64,000 nucleotides of DNA from contig NZ_CP091036.1 in the NCBI RefSeq assembly GCF_021535135.1, forward strand, positions 186,001-250,000, written 5' to 3'. The stretch is from Antarcticibacterium sp. 1MA-6-2. GTDB taxonomy: Bacteria > Bacteroidota > Bacteroidia > Flavobacteriales > Flavobacteriaceae. Shown here one piece after another: positions 41,936 to 52,375 of the stretch (its first letter is position 1; each line of letters begins with the position of its first letter). The position numbers were made by a program, and so were the translations under genes. The notes under the pieces are model-generated. The model was not told the DNA's origin. It made no database searches and saw only the letters and a list, made by a program, of their open reading frames with translations.

Positions 41936-42400
41936 ATGAAAAATACCTTCTTTGCACTCCTCGTGATCTTTTTTATTTCCTGCGGCAATGATGATGAACC
42001 TGTAGATTATATAACTGAAAATGATAAAGAGATTAAGGCCTACCTTGAACAGAATAATCTTGAGGCCGAAAAAAGTTCTTCAGGATTATATTATATCATT
42101 GAAGACGAAGGTACAGGGGAGCGCCCAACTGCAACAGATAGAGTTCGTGTGGCTTACAAAGGTTATTTCACCAACGGTATGGTTTTCGACCAAAGTACCT
42201 CTGAAGGGGTTTCCTTTGGTTTACAGCAGGTTATAAAGGGATGGACTGAAGGAATTACTTATTTTAAGGAAGGTGGAAGTGGGTTGCTTTTAGTACCCTC
42301 TCATCTTGGCTATGGTTTTCAAAATTACAGAAGCATTCCCGGTGGCTCGGTTTTAATTTTTGAAATTAATCTTATCGAAGTTGTGGGAGGAGATAATTGA
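41936..42400 (+). CDS. FKBP-type peptidyl-prolyl isomerase lipoprotein
   Basis: A 154-residue protein with a lipobox (VIFFISCGND) and an FKBP domain: VAYKGYFTNGMVFDQS, EGITYFKEGGSGLLLVPSHLGYG and a C-terminal beta-strand VLIFEINLIEV. The family isomerises prolyl bonds and acts as a chaperone. In Bacteroidetes such lipoproteins occur in the periplasm and are often linked to gliding or secretion; here it is a single gene with no such neighbour. Confidence 0.92.
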   Translation: MKNTFFALLVIFFISCGNDDEPVDYITENDKEIKAYLEQNNLEAEKSSSGLYYIIEDEGTGERPTATDRVRVAYKGYFTNGMVFDQSTSEGVSFGLQQVIKGWTEGITYFKEGGSGLLLVPSHLGYGFQNYRSIPGGSVLIFEINLIEVVGGDN

Positions 42401-42450
42401 TCCTCCCATAGGAGGAAATCTTACATCTTATTTTAAGCCAAAGGAATGAT

Positions 42451-43017
42451 TTATCCTACCTGCCTTTCAAGGGCCAGGTAATGCATTATTTCACTCCCGT
42501 ACAACGGAATTATGTTTAGCTCACAATTGTATTTATCTTGGTTTTTTTTGTAATTCACAATTACCTCTTTAAACGGTTTTCCCGTGCTTAATTTTTCGGC
42601 AATTCTCTTTCTACCTTCAGCAGAAGTTTCGGGACCTGAAAGGAAGGAAGGGGAGCGGTTGACTGCAAAATTTGCGGAATAACCTGTCATTTCAGAAAAT
42701 CCTTTATTAACCCAAATTATTTTTTGGGAGACATCGGTAAGTACAAGAGCCTCATAATCCTGCTCCATCAAAATTTTGGCAATGTTGATCCTCCAGTTAT
42801 ATTTCCCGGCAAAATGAGCCAGCTTTTTCACATCACCTTTCTTTTTTCCTTCCTTAATTTCTTTAAGATAAGACTGTGCAAAAATATCCCAGCTTACCAG
42901 GGGCATATTTAACTCTTCTGTTTTTTCTAAATGAGGTTCTATATTTTTATATTCCTTTTTGGAAAGGGAGGATAGGTACAAATCAAGGCACATCATTTTG
43001 GAAAGCTCATTCTTCAT
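42451..43017 (-). CDS. PAS domain protein without effector domain
   Basis: A 188-residue protein with a helical N-terminus and a C-terminal PAS domain from about residue 85 (EALVLTDVSQKIIWVNKGFSEMTGYS, cut here after the core; then PSFLSGPETSAEGRKRIAEKLS as in LOV/PAS proteins). The LOV photocysteine motif GRNCRFLQ is replaced by NRSPSFLSG, so no flavin adduct is expected. No kinase or output domain is present. It may be a single-domain sensor acting through a partner; function is unknown. Confidence 0.8.
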   Translation of the reverse strand: MKNELSKMMCLDLYLSSLSKKEYKNIEPHLEKTEELNMPLVSWDIFAQSYLKEIKEGKKKGDVKKLAHFAGKYNWRINIAKILMEQDYEALVLTDVSQKIIWVNKGFSEMTGYSANFAVNRSPSFLSGPETSAEGRKRIAEKLSTGKPFKEVIVNYKKNQDKYNCELNIIPLYGSEIMHYLALERQVG

Positions 43018-43297
43018 TGCACGTTCTTTTTAGATAGGTCAATAAGGACGCAAGGTATTATATACTATGAAGAACCTGTCATATGAGACCAATTTTTAAG
43101 TTTTATATAAGAGCTGTATAATGTTTCCCGCTGCACAAGGGCGGGTTCTACCACCAGGCTAAACATTCACTTTAAAAAAGCTGTTAATTTTTCAATTTTG
43201 AGCTTACTGATGATGATAAATGACCTCTACAAATTGCCATTTCTGGCGATAAGTAAGCAGGTTCCTAATTTATGTTTGGCGTAATTAAAGGGATTAA

Positions 43298-43682
43298 TTA
43301 AAGAACCATAAACATTCCGGTAATTTTAATTAAGAATCCCTCCTGCTTAAAACCATTTTTTTCTAATACTGCTTTGCTTCCGGGGTGATTTTCAACTACA
43401 AGTGCATATTTTTTTTCATTTTACGCTATGTGAAGCAATAATTTATGATCAGGCTAGAGCAAACGAAATAATTCCCCTCCACTGAAAACCACTTTCCACT
43501 AAATACGCAATTTCACATTTTTGGACTCTCCACTCTATATTTTTTAGGCTCACAACTCCAATGAGTTTATTTCCTGTTTATCAGAAAATAAAGCTCCTTA
43601 TTGTTTAGGTGTTCCTCGATTTTTTCTTTTAAAAATCCATTGTCGCGGCCAGAATGCCAGCCTGTTCCGGAGTTACGGGAAA
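43298..43682 (-). pseudogene. Degraded GNAT (RimJ/RimL-like) acetyltransferase
   Basis: Fragments in different frames match a GNAT acetyltransferase in order: KEKIEEHLNNKELYFLINRK, then VVSLKNIEWRVQKCEIAYLV, then YALVVENHPGSKAVLEKNGF and QEGFLI. At least four stops or frameshifts interrupt it, including positions with no CTTAG-type signature. Unlike the other broken genes of the window it cannot be repaired by restoring RCCGGY, so it is a true pseudogene. Confidence 0.75.
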
Positions 43683-43952
43683 ATAAAGTTTAAGATGCTA
43701 TCTATTATTTTTTATCAAAAATTAGAAAGCAGGAGTATCTTCTTCCTCAATCAGGAATAGTTTAATATCCTTCTGAAGATCCATTATTACCCAGGTGCAG
43801 TGAATTAGATTAATGAGTTAAAGTAGGAATAGGAAAAATTCCTCTTACTTCGGAAGAATTCATGTTTGAGAAATAATTAGTTAAATTTTTAAAAACTCCC
43901 ATAATCCGGAAAATGTATATGCTGTAATGCGGTTCACAATATCTTTCAGAAA

Positions 43953-45453
43953 TTAATCCATAGCCAGATTGGTTTTTTCTCCAATATGTTTCTTATAAAA
44001 CTTCCAGTTTTCCCGGGCCACATTTTTTCCCAGTTCAAGGCCCGCTGTATTATCTGCCTGAATGTGATATCCTCCCAGAACTCTTGAAATTCCCGCCAGT
44101 TCTGCTGCTTCAGAAAAAGTTGGAAATTCAATTGTGACTGCCTCACCCAGGTTATCAGGTTCGGTTAAAATTCCCGGGATGAGCGTTACTTTAGATCCAA
44201 ATTCATCGCTGCTTAGGTGAATAACTTTAAAGCTTCAGCACAGGCACCGCTAATAGTACTGTGACCGGAGGTGTAACCGGGAAATGGCGGACATAAAAAT
44301 GTATCGGGAGAATAAGGTCGCCAGTCCTGGCCTTTCATTTCAATCATTCCTACTCCGGGCCCTCCCCAGCCCGTGATCGTTTTGTCCTTGTAATACTCAT
44401 GAACGAGTGCATAAGGCCGGGTAAAATCATAATATAATTTTGAATCCCAGGAAGCAATAAAGGCGTCCATTGCTGTAATTTGATTTAAGAAATACATTTT
44501 CACATCCTCATCCAGGGTATGTTGATCTCGAATAGAAACCTCCTGTGCAAATTTAAGCCAGTGCCCCGCTTGTTGGACAGATTGAGGACCGTCTCTCATA
44601 AATTCCACCAAAGCCTTTTGCTCATCGGTAAGATTTGCCTGCATTTCTACTACCTCTTCAACTTCCTTTTGGAGTTGCTTGGAACCTACTAAAGGAGGAG
44701 GCCCGGGACGAAATTGATCCCCCGATTTTAATCCAATGGGTTTTACTTTTCCCCAATATGGGGTAAGACATTTTGGAGCAAATTGTCCTCCCTTACCGTC
44801 GGAGAAATATTTGGACTGCCATCGGTTAATATCTATATTTTCATCGGCAGTGTTCACAGGTTGATAACCTAAGTATAATCAAAATAAGGTTTTCCGCTGG
44901 AACCTTCTGCTTCACCATACTGGTTGGCGCCATCATTACGTCTTGCTTCTATAACAGCCTTTGCTGCCAGGTTACCAATACCAATGGGGGAGGTGGGATC
45001 AAGGGTTTCATCGTCCGGATCCAATCCCAGCTCTACCATAAATTTCCGGAACATTTCTTCATCGCTAAAATAATACTCATTCATAGCGCGATAAGCAGCA
45101 TAACTAATTGCAATTTCTTTGTTCTTTAGGTTTTGTTCCGTATTAGGTCTTCTTTCAACATTTTCCAGGTATACGGGAATGGCTTTTTCATCATATCGGG
45201 ACCAGGCATCAAAAACCGCAGTAAAAATAAGTCCAAGAATTCGGGAAGAAATAGTAGGACGGGGATTAAATTTTTCGGTATCACTGGCAGTAGCATCCAA
45301 AGCAATACGACCCCATTTGTACGCCAGATTGTCTGCGCCCATTGATTCCTCAATTCCAGATACTTCAGGACGTTGCGCATGCGAAGTTTGAGCCTGTAAA
45401 CCAGAAGAAAGGAAGCCTAAGGTCAGGCAAAATGAAAATATGATCTTCAACAT
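43953..45453 (-). CDS. Vanadium-dependent haloperoxidase / PAP2-type phosphatase family protein, broken at two RCCGGY sites
   Basis: A signal peptide (FCLTLGFLSSGLQAQ) is followed by the helical chloroperoxidase-like domain. Binding motifs include RPYALVHEYY, PFPGYTSGHSTISGA (the PSGH phosphate/vanadate loop) and the C-terminal RVLGGYHIQADN with the axial His. Breaks at 44867-44874 (minus ACTTAGGT; restores FDYTGYQPVNTADENID) and 44211-44218 (minus ACCTAAGC; restores KLFTGSDEFGSKV) are both RCCGGY. The repaired protein has 498 residues. Halide oxidation versus phosphatase activity cannot be settled from sequence alone. Confidence 0.88.
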
Positions 45454-45863
45454 AAAACTTTAAATAAAAGGTGATAACCAAAATTATTGAATCATGTAAA
45501 TGAATAAAATTGTAATGATAAATCATAATTTTTTCATAAAATTCTTCCGATTTAAATAGCTGAAATTCATCAGCTTCTAAAAACTTTCTATCTATTACAA
45601 TAAACTTTTACAGAGTATTTCCGAAGAAATTGAAGAGACTTATAACCATTGTTTTTTTACTGGAGTGCATTAAAGCGCCAGGAAATTTCATCGTCCAATA
45701 GGGATTAAGCCTCTGTATTAATTAAAGAGCAAAGTCCGAATCAATTAAATTTTCTTCGGAAACTTTGGAAAAAACTGAATATTCAGAATAATCTTACTTT
45801 CTATAATTAAAAGCCATTTTCCAAACTTAAATAATTGTGCAGGAAGAGGGAAGGTGCGTTAGT
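45454..45863. other. Intergenic region without a recognised gene
   Basis: About 410 bp of AT-rich DNA upstream of the haloperoxidase-type gene. No gene, RNA or repeat was recognised. Confidence 0.5.
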
Positions 45864-46605
45864 TCACTTATTAGTGGTCGCGACATCATCAGGAGTATTT
45901 TCATAAATCTCCAGGCAGGTGTCAAGCGGTAATCCTTTATTGTGCACGCAATCACAAAACTCCGCAGCTGCAGTGGTTCTGTTAGTACCTTCATACCTAC
46001 TAATACAGTCCCCATTTGAATTCTCGGGCATTACTGCATAAGTGCTCATGCTAATTACACCAGCAATTATTACTGCCACTGCAGATGCTGAGCCAAGAAC
46101 AAATTTTATGGGAAATTTATTGCTGTATTTGATTGGCTTTGGAAGATTTACAGGCTGCGGATCTTTAATTGGAAGTAAAAATTTGAGCCTGTCATAGTGC
46201 CAGCAGAGGAGGAAGATGTTTGCTAAAAGCATCAAAGGAGAAGTGAGCAAAGAACCCTCAAATCTTACTGCGTACGACAGAATAAAAATATTGAGAATTA
46301 TAGGAAAATACAGGAGTGCTCCTAAGAACACCAGTCTCGGGATGAGCAAAAAAACTGCTGCCAGTATTTGTGCAATGCCAATAAATGTGTAGTAGTAACT
46401 TAGTAAAGTGCAGGGCGTTCAAATAGGAACCCATAGGATGAATAATGGATAAGCCGCTGGCGAAGCGTTCGCCTATGATCTTTACAAATCCTCCCGCCAA
46501 AAATCCGAAAGCCAGGGAAACCCTGCAGAAGATAGAAAAAAGCCAGATCCATCTATTCTGCTTTACTTTTATAAAAAATTGTTCAAATCTTGAGAGAAAG
46601 CTCAT
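45864..46605 (-). CDS. DoxX-like membrane protein, broken at one RCCGGY site
   Basis: The start is placed at MSFLSRFEQFF (46605). Several hydrophobic helices (IFCRVSLAFGFLAGGFVKII, FIGIAQILAAVFLLIP, VFLGALLYFPIILNIF) and the GERF/MG-YLNALHFTGYYY region resemble DoxX proteins. The frame is broken at 46398-46404, ACTTAGT; ACCGGT restores HFTGYYYTFIG and a 246-residue protein. The C-terminal soluble tail holds conserved Cys residues (DCIS, FCDCVHNKGLPLDTC). DoxX relatives act in quinone-linked or thiol redox complexes; the role here is unknown. Confidence 0.78.
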
Positions 46606-46774
46606 AAGCAGCATTTAAAAATTAGGATCTATAGCATAGCTTTGACGACTGATGTGGTCTATTTGTTACACCAGGTTTAAATTTTTAGGTTTCGGATAGC
46701 CCCAACTATGAAGAAGGCTTTTCCATATCCTCCTTTTTCTACATATCCGCTGCGCAAAGTCTCCCCACTTTGCG

Positions 46775-46898
46775 TTACCTCCATTGGTTAGCGATGTAGG
46801 CAACGACTCTGTCAACTTCTGAAGGTTTTACCGAAAATGCTCCATATCCATCCTGCCAGTAGAAGTTTGCATATTCCACTCCTTTGGTTTTAATTTTC
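46775..46898 (-). pseudogene. Fragment of an IS200-like (Y1/RAYT) transposase
   Basis: About 41 codons read KTKGVEYANFYWQDGYGAFSV, VKPSEVDRVVAYIANQ, the signature region of REP-associated tyrosine transposases. The catalytic HUH and Tyr regions are absent. The fragment ends exactly where a copy of the CGTCAGGTCGAGTG repeat begins at 46900, so the transposase remnant and the repeat are physically joined. Confidence 0.75.
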
Positions 46899-46899
46899 C

Positions 46900-47026
46900 C
46901 GTCAGGTCGAGTGATCCTAAGTCCTCGGGATTGCATCGAGACCAGAAAAAGTCTGGAACTATCAACCTGTTCTCGCTACATTTTTTCCTTCCGCTGTCGC
47001 TTCAGAAAAAAACACTCGAACTGCCG
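46900..47026. repeat. Diverged copy of the CGTCAG palindromic repeat
   Basis: It starts with CGTCAGGTCGAGTG, contains ATCGAGACC and TTCTCGCTACA, and ends with CACTCGAACTGCCG. It is the same family as the array at 59.8-61.8 kb but more diverged. Confidence 0.8.
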
Positions 47027-47130
47027 TGTAGTGGTCCAAAACAATGAAGTTGACGAGCAAAAAAGTTTAGTGCGGAAAATAAGGTGAAGATATTTTTTTA
47101 CAAGAGATTGACCCATAGTAGTTAGTTTAT

Positions 47131-47151
47131 AGCCCCCTTCAGGGCTTTTTT
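47131..47151 (+). terminator. Short terminator-like hairpin
   Basis: AGCCC, 6-nt loop, GGGCT, then TTTTT. It lies between the repeat copy and the Fic gene; no rightward gene ends just before it. Confidence 0.5.
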
Positions 47152-47233
47152 ATAGATGTACTTAATAGGATGGACTGCAACATCTTTAGGGTATGGTGAC
47201 GGAAGTAAATATTACTCTTGATACAGGCACGAA

Positions 47234-47256
47234 GGTAAATAATGACTATATTTACC
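47234..47256. promoter_or_regulatory. Inverted repeat upstream of the Fic gene, possible operator
   Basis: GGTAAATA, 7-nt spacer, TATTTACC, with perfect 8-bp arms, 34 bp before the Fic start. A related GTAAATATTAC dyad lies about 25 bp further upstream. The winged-helix tail of the Fic protein could bind it, which is inference. Confidence 0.55.
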
Positions 47257-47290
47257 CCTGTTTGAAAACATTAATTTTACCTCTGTATCT

Positions 47291-48375
47291 ATGAAAGATT
47301 TTAATAGAAATCAGTCTTATAATAATCTGCCCTTGTTGCCACCTAAAGCTTCATTAGAAACAATATTGGTACTGCGCAAAACGATAGAAGCCAGTAGGGC
47401 ATTGGCAAAATTAAATGGGATGCTAATGAATTTACCCAATCCCACTTTATTTCTGGACACTATCAACTTACAGGAAGCTAAAGCCAGTTCTGAGATTGAA
47501 AACATCATCACGACAAATGATGATTTGTATAAGCTATTGTGGCAGATAAAACATTTGACAACCCCTCAACCAAAGAAGTAATCAGCTACAAAGAGGCATT
47601 ATGGCAGGGGTTAGAAACTATTGACAAAAAACCTTTTATCACTACTAATTTGTGCATTGAGATTGTACAAAGTATAAAGAAAAATACCTCAGGAATTAGG
47701 ACCACTCCCGGCACCAGTCTTAAAAATCCACAAGGCGAAACTATTTACACACCGCCCACAGGTGAGGCTGTGTTACGAGATAAATTAGCCAATCTTGAAA
47801 AGTTTATAAACGAAAAAGATGCCCTCGATCCCTTAATCAAAATGGCAATAATGCATTATCAATTTGAAGCGATTCACCCGTTTACTGACGGAAATGGTCG
47901 AACAGGACGTATTTTGCTATTGCTTTATTTAAAAATTGAAAAACTTTTAGATATTCCGGCATTATATCTCAGTGAATATATCATAAAAAACAAGGCAGAT
48001 TACTATTCGAAATTACGGCAGGTAACAGAGAAATATAACTGGGAAGAATGGATATTGTATATGCTTGAAATGATCTCTTTTACTGCAAATAAAGGATTGG
48101 AACTTTTAAATCAAGTGAATGGTTTGATGCAAACTTTTACCGATGAAGTAAAGGAGACGCTACCAAAAGTCTATTCTAAAGATTTAATAGAAATACTCTT
48201 TAGATTGCCTTATACAAAACGTCAATTTTTAATTGATGCGGGTTTAGGAACCCCAAAAACTGTAGGAAATTATTTGAAGGAATTAGAGGATGCGGGGTTC
48301 TTAACCTCCGAAAAGGTTGGGAAAGAAAAATTGTATCTTAATTTTAGGTTGATGGAGATATTGGAGAAATCCTGA
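47291..48375 (+). CDS. Fic family protein (AMPylase-type) with C-terminal winged helix, one-base frameshift
   Basis: The N-terminal Fic_N helices hold SSEIEN, matching the S/TxxxE(G/N) inhibitory motif of class II Fic proteins. The catalytic loop HPFTDGNGRTGR lies near residue 200. The C-terminus (RQFLIDAGLGTPKTVGNYLKELEDAGFL) is a winged helix. The frame shifts once near 47550-47560, where one base (likely a G, giving LLVADKTF) seems missing; this is not an obvious RCCGGY site. Repair gives 361 residues. Fic enzymes transfer AMP or other nucleotidyl groups to Ser/Thr/Tyr. It borders the restriction locus, so a defence role is possible. Confidence 0.88.
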
Positions 48376-48510
48376 ATATAGCCCTTAATCCTATAGACGC
48401 TAAGAAATTGGATCTATCCGAGAGACTTTGGACGTTTCCACCATCAGTTCCCTAAACATGAATGAGGTCGTTGTCACGGATTGCAAATCCGCGCCAACGG
48501 GTAAGAAATT

Positions 48511-48607
48511 GTATCGAGAACACACGAGGGAGTTCAGAACTTCCAACCTGTTCTCGATACATCTCCTTTTTTCACTGTCGTTCCAAAAGGAGACACTCGA
48601 ACTGACG
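48511..48607. repeat. Partial CGTCAG-family palindromic repeat
   Basis: From TATCGAGAACAC the right half of the repeat follows: TTCTCGATACATCTCC, then CACTCGAACTGACG at 48594-48607. The left arm is missing or replaced by unrelated sequence containing GGATTGCAAATCC. Confidence 0.7.
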
Positions 48608-48704
48608 TGCAGAGGAAAAAACCATGAAATTGACGAGCAAAGAACGGATTCCCGCGTGCTGACTATCCTCTTTCCACTTTCCTCTCTCCACTTTTTAATC
48701 CCCA

Positions 48705-48769
48705 ATCTTGAACTTTGAACTTTGAATCTTGAACTTTGAATCTTGAATCTTGAACCTTGAACCTTGAAT
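48705..48769. repeat. Tandem degenerate heptamer tract
   Basis: About nine copies of a 7-8 bp word of the form TTGAACT / TTGAATC follow one another, ending just after the stop of hsdR. Such intergenic low-complexity tracts also occur at 16965 and 59703. Confidence 0.7.
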
Positions 48770-48771
48770 TA

Positions 48772-51449
48772 TCACGCCTCCATCGGCCAATCCCCGTACT
48801 GCCCCTCTGCCTGTTCAATAACCTCCTTCAGCAAATTATCCAGTTCCGAAAATGGCACTTTGCCCCGTAATTCTTTCTTCACTGCCAGCCGAATAGCGGC
48901 GCGGGCGTCTTCTTTTTTGGTCCAGTCGAGCTGCAGGTTTTTCTTGACGGAAGCTACTACTGTATGCACCAGGTCCTGGATGGGACCGGATTGGTTGAGT
49001 AACTTTTCGTTGGCCGATAATAGATCATAAAAGGCCAGTTCGTCTTCAGTTAAGCCGAGTTGTTTGGTCCTGATGTCATCCTGCTGAAATTCATTCGCGA
49101 TATCCAGCAGGTGCTTGATGGCGGCGATGGAATCCAGGGAATTACGGTGGTAATTGCTCAAGACTTTTTCCAGCTCGTCTTTCAGCTTGCGCATCCGGCG
49201 GATGTTCTTGGGCATTCGCACTCTTATCTCGTCATTAATGATCCTGCGCAGCAATTCTACTTTGATGTTCTCGTCGCCTTTTTTTTTACAATGGCCTGGA
49301 ACCTATCGTCTACTATGGAAATATCGATCTTATCCAGGTTGTACATTTTTGCCAGGTCCACAATTTCCTGGGATTCCAGGGATTTGCTGATCAGGTCCTT
49401 TATCTTTTCGTTCTTCTCCCTGCGCGGACCGGGTGGGAATTTGATCTTTCTGATAAGTTGCCTGATCTTCTGAATGATTGCCAGCTCTTCCTGAATCTCC
49501 CAAATCCGCGGATCTGAACTGGTCATTGCCACCAGTTCTGCCAGTTTACGCTCTTCGAGCAAAAAGGCATCGGTCACAGGATCAGATTTCAGAAGATTGT
49601 TCACCACTCCGCTGGACCATTTCATCTTGTCCATATCGGTCATTGCATTGAGGCCTTCCGCAGAAAAATCACCTATCAGATCTTTCACTTTTTCAAACTG
49701 TTTCAGGCAAATTTTCACCGCGGCTTCAAGATCCAAAGTGGGTTTTCCTTCCCCGCCGCCTGCGGTGTATTTCTTGGTGGCTTCGGCAAGAAAGCCGGAG
49801 ATGCCTATGAAATCTACTACGAGTCCGTTAGGTTTGTCTTTAAAAACCCTGTTTACCCTTGCAATGGCCTGCATCAGGTTATGGCCTTTCATTATCTTAT
49901 CCACATACATCGTATGGGCGCAGGGGGCATCAAATCCCGTGAGCCACATATCGCGAACAATCACAATCTGCAGCGGATCCTCAGGCGTGCGGAAACGCTT
50001 TTTTATAGCTTCCATCGCATCTTTGGTTCGTATGTGAGGATTCCAGGCTAGGTGGATCCTTGCTGATGTTCCCGGTCATTATCACGGCTATTTCAGGGCA
50101 AGCTTCCAGGTCTGTGAGGGCGTCGTACATCTTTACGCAGTTCTTGCGGCTCATACAAACGATCATCGCTTTGCCTTCCAGGCTTTCGGTCCTGGCCTTG
50201 AAATGGGTGAGGATGTCTTTGGCAACTCTTTCCACGCGGTCTGCAGCCCCGGCGGCATCTTCTATCGCGGCCCAAACGGCATTGTTCTCCTCGTCCTCAT
50301 CTTCTTCCATTTCATCCAGCTCCTTGTCGTATTTGGCTTTGATGTTGAGCGGAACCATTTTTGGCTCGTAATAAATAGGCACCGTGGCACCGTCTTCCAC
50401 GGCCTGTTTGATATCGTAAGTGTGAATGGTGGGGCCAAATACCTGTTGGGTATCGGCATCTTTGCCATCTACGGGAGTTCCGGTGAAGCCTATAAAGGAG
50501 GCATTGGGCAGGGCGCGTCTTATGTTCTGCGCAAAGCCGCCGCTATGGAACCCATACTGGGTGCGGTGGGCTTCATCTGCCATCACGATAAGGTTGGTAC
50601 GTTCAGAAAGTACAGGGTGGGAGAGCTCTTTTTCCGAAGCCAGTTCTTTTAACCGAAATTTCTCAATGGTGGTAAAGATCACCCCGCCGCCATCGGTGCT
50701 CAGCAGGGCCCGCAGCTCATCTGTGGTATCGGCGTGTTGTACGTGGCCCACCAGGTCTTTGCACAGCACAAAATTCTCATAAAGTTGCTGGTCCAGATCA
50801 TTGCGGTCTACCTGGATGAGGATGGTGGGATTTTTCATTTCGGGCATTTGCCGCAGGATCCCGGTAAGGATGGCCATCGAAATGCTTTTACCCGATCCCT
50901 GAGTGTGCCAGATCACTCCCAGCCTGCCGTCACCCGCGGGTTTTATATTTTCTACCGCAGAGTCCACCGCTTTTTTGATGCCCCAGTACTGGTGATATTT
51001 TGCGCCTTTTTTGACTATTTTCCCGTTGTGGTCTTCGTGGAAAATGAAGTTTTGCAGGTAATTTAATAAGGTTTTCTTCGGAAATAATCCCTTCAGCAAG
51101 GTTTCCAGCTGAAGTTCCTGTTTCTGCTGAAGGTCATCCCCGTGCAGACTTTTCCACGGAGCAAACCACTTCAGGGAAGAGTTGTACATCCCGTGCAGGG
51201 TTTCCAGTCCATCTGAAACTACCGTGATGGCATTGTAATCAAACAACTGCGGAATATCCTGAAAGTAATGCCCAATTTGCTTAAGTGCGCGTTTTCCACG
51301 CCCACTTCGGGATCAAACATATTCTTGAATTCGAAAACAATGAGCGGAAGTCCGTTGATGAAGACGAGCAGATCTTGTTTTCCAGTTTTCTGGCCTTAGT
51401 TGATGTTTATTTCTTCTCTTTCGGATATATTAGTTGCGTGAGTTGGTAA
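48772..51449 (-). pseudogene. hsdR: Type I restriction enzyme R subunit (HsdR), N-terminus missing; inner breaks at RCCGGY and a homopolymer
   Basis: The translocase core is clear: HTQGSGKSISMAILTG (Walker A), MADEAHRTQYGFH (DEAH), FTGTPVDG, and [12 protein letters not shown] with [20 protein letters not shown], then the C-terminal helical domain. Breaks: 51279-51286 (ACTTAAGC on minus; ENAHRQIGHYFQ restored), 50047-50053 (ACCTAGC on minus; [13 protein letters not shown] restored), and an A10 read as A9 at about 49279. Upstream of about 51400 the frame gives LLVFINGLPLIVFEFKN but then loses similarity, so roughly 150 N-terminal residues with part of the nuclease are absent next to the IS-linked segment. 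It may be non-functional even after repair. Confidence 0.85.
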
Positions 51450-51543
51450 TTATATTTGCAAGTACACACCAAACTTAAAATCCGGGAGCATTTTTAGAAG
51501 TAGGCAGGAACAAGCAATTCCTTATAGCAATTGTTTTATGCAG

Positions 51544-52353
51544 TTACTGTTTACTTTTTTTATCAAGTAAAGATTTCATACTCGATGAAAAATTTTTAGC
51601 GGATTCCTTACTTTGAATAATTTGATTGATTAAAAAAATTAAAATACTTTTAATGTGATTTGCATTTTCTAAACAGTCCTCATCAGACTCTGCGTGTAAA
51701 CCTGCGCTTAATTCACTATGTAAAACCCCTAATGGATTTAATCCGTTTGGTTTTAAAATACTTGGCATCAAATCTTTTACTAGATCTATTTTTTCTTGTG
51801 TGACTCTTGTTTCCTTTGTTTTATTTAACGCAACTCTATAAACTTCTTGGTTCTCGTTATCTATGAGGTCGTAAATCGAATTTAAAAGTTCATCAATTAT
51901 ATTCTCGGTAATTCTTCGATAATATGCAAATGCCCCAATTCCGTACCCTTGTGACTCACAAACTAATCCCTTTCTAAAAATTTTAGCGTGATTTCCAAGA
52001 ACCTTTTCTAAGTTAGAATCCATTTTTATTTCCCATTCAGGATATTGTCCAATTTTATACATATAATCAATATCATTAGATATATATACATAAAATTTTC
52101 TCTCAAATTCCTGGCAAGAAGTACATATATAGTTTAAATCTAAAACCCTGTTACTTGCAGAATAATTGTCTTTTTGATATCCCTCATGGTAGAATTCATT
52201 TGTCATTATAAATGTTTGATTGGACCCACATTGGGGGCAATGCATATTAATTGGGGTCTTATCCCACTTACCAACAAACTCTAATTTAGAGTTAGGATTG
52301 ATTAAATACTTTCTAAAAAGTGAGTATTCCTCGAGAAATTCTTTTGATAACAT
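51544..52353 (-). CDS. Zinc-ribbon protein of unknown function (DUF4145-like)
   Basis: A 269-residue protein with an N-terminal zinc ribbon (HCPQCGS and YICTSCQEFE, two CxxC knuckles) and a C-terminal helical region with GLHAESDEDCLENANHIKSIL that resembles DUF4145 proteins. It lies between truncated hsdR and the IS481-like element. Low GC compared with hsdR/hsdM suggests separate origin. DUF4145 proteins often ride in restriction or toxin loci; function is unknown. Confidence 0.65.
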   Translation of the reverse strand: MLSKEFLEEYSLFRKYLINPNSKLEFVGKWDKTPINMHCPQCGSNQTFIMTNEFYHEGYQKDNYSASNRVLDLNYICTSCQEFERKFYVYISNDIDYMYKIGQYPEWEIKMDSNLEKVLGNHAKIFRKGLVCESQGYGIGAFAYYRRITENIIDELLNSIYDLIDNENQEVYRVALNKTKETRVTQEKIDLVKDLMPSILKPNGLNPLGVLHSELSAGLHAESDEDCLENANHIKSILIFLINQIIQSKESAKNFSSSMKSLLDKKSKQ

Positions 52354-52375
52354 ATTTATTTTTTAATTTGTTCGT

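Noticed and set aside
51390..51404. A further RCCGGY site in hsdR (CCTTAGTTG)
   Set aside because: The signature is present and ACCGGC would fit, but the local frame cannot be confirmed because the N-terminal sequence is missing.
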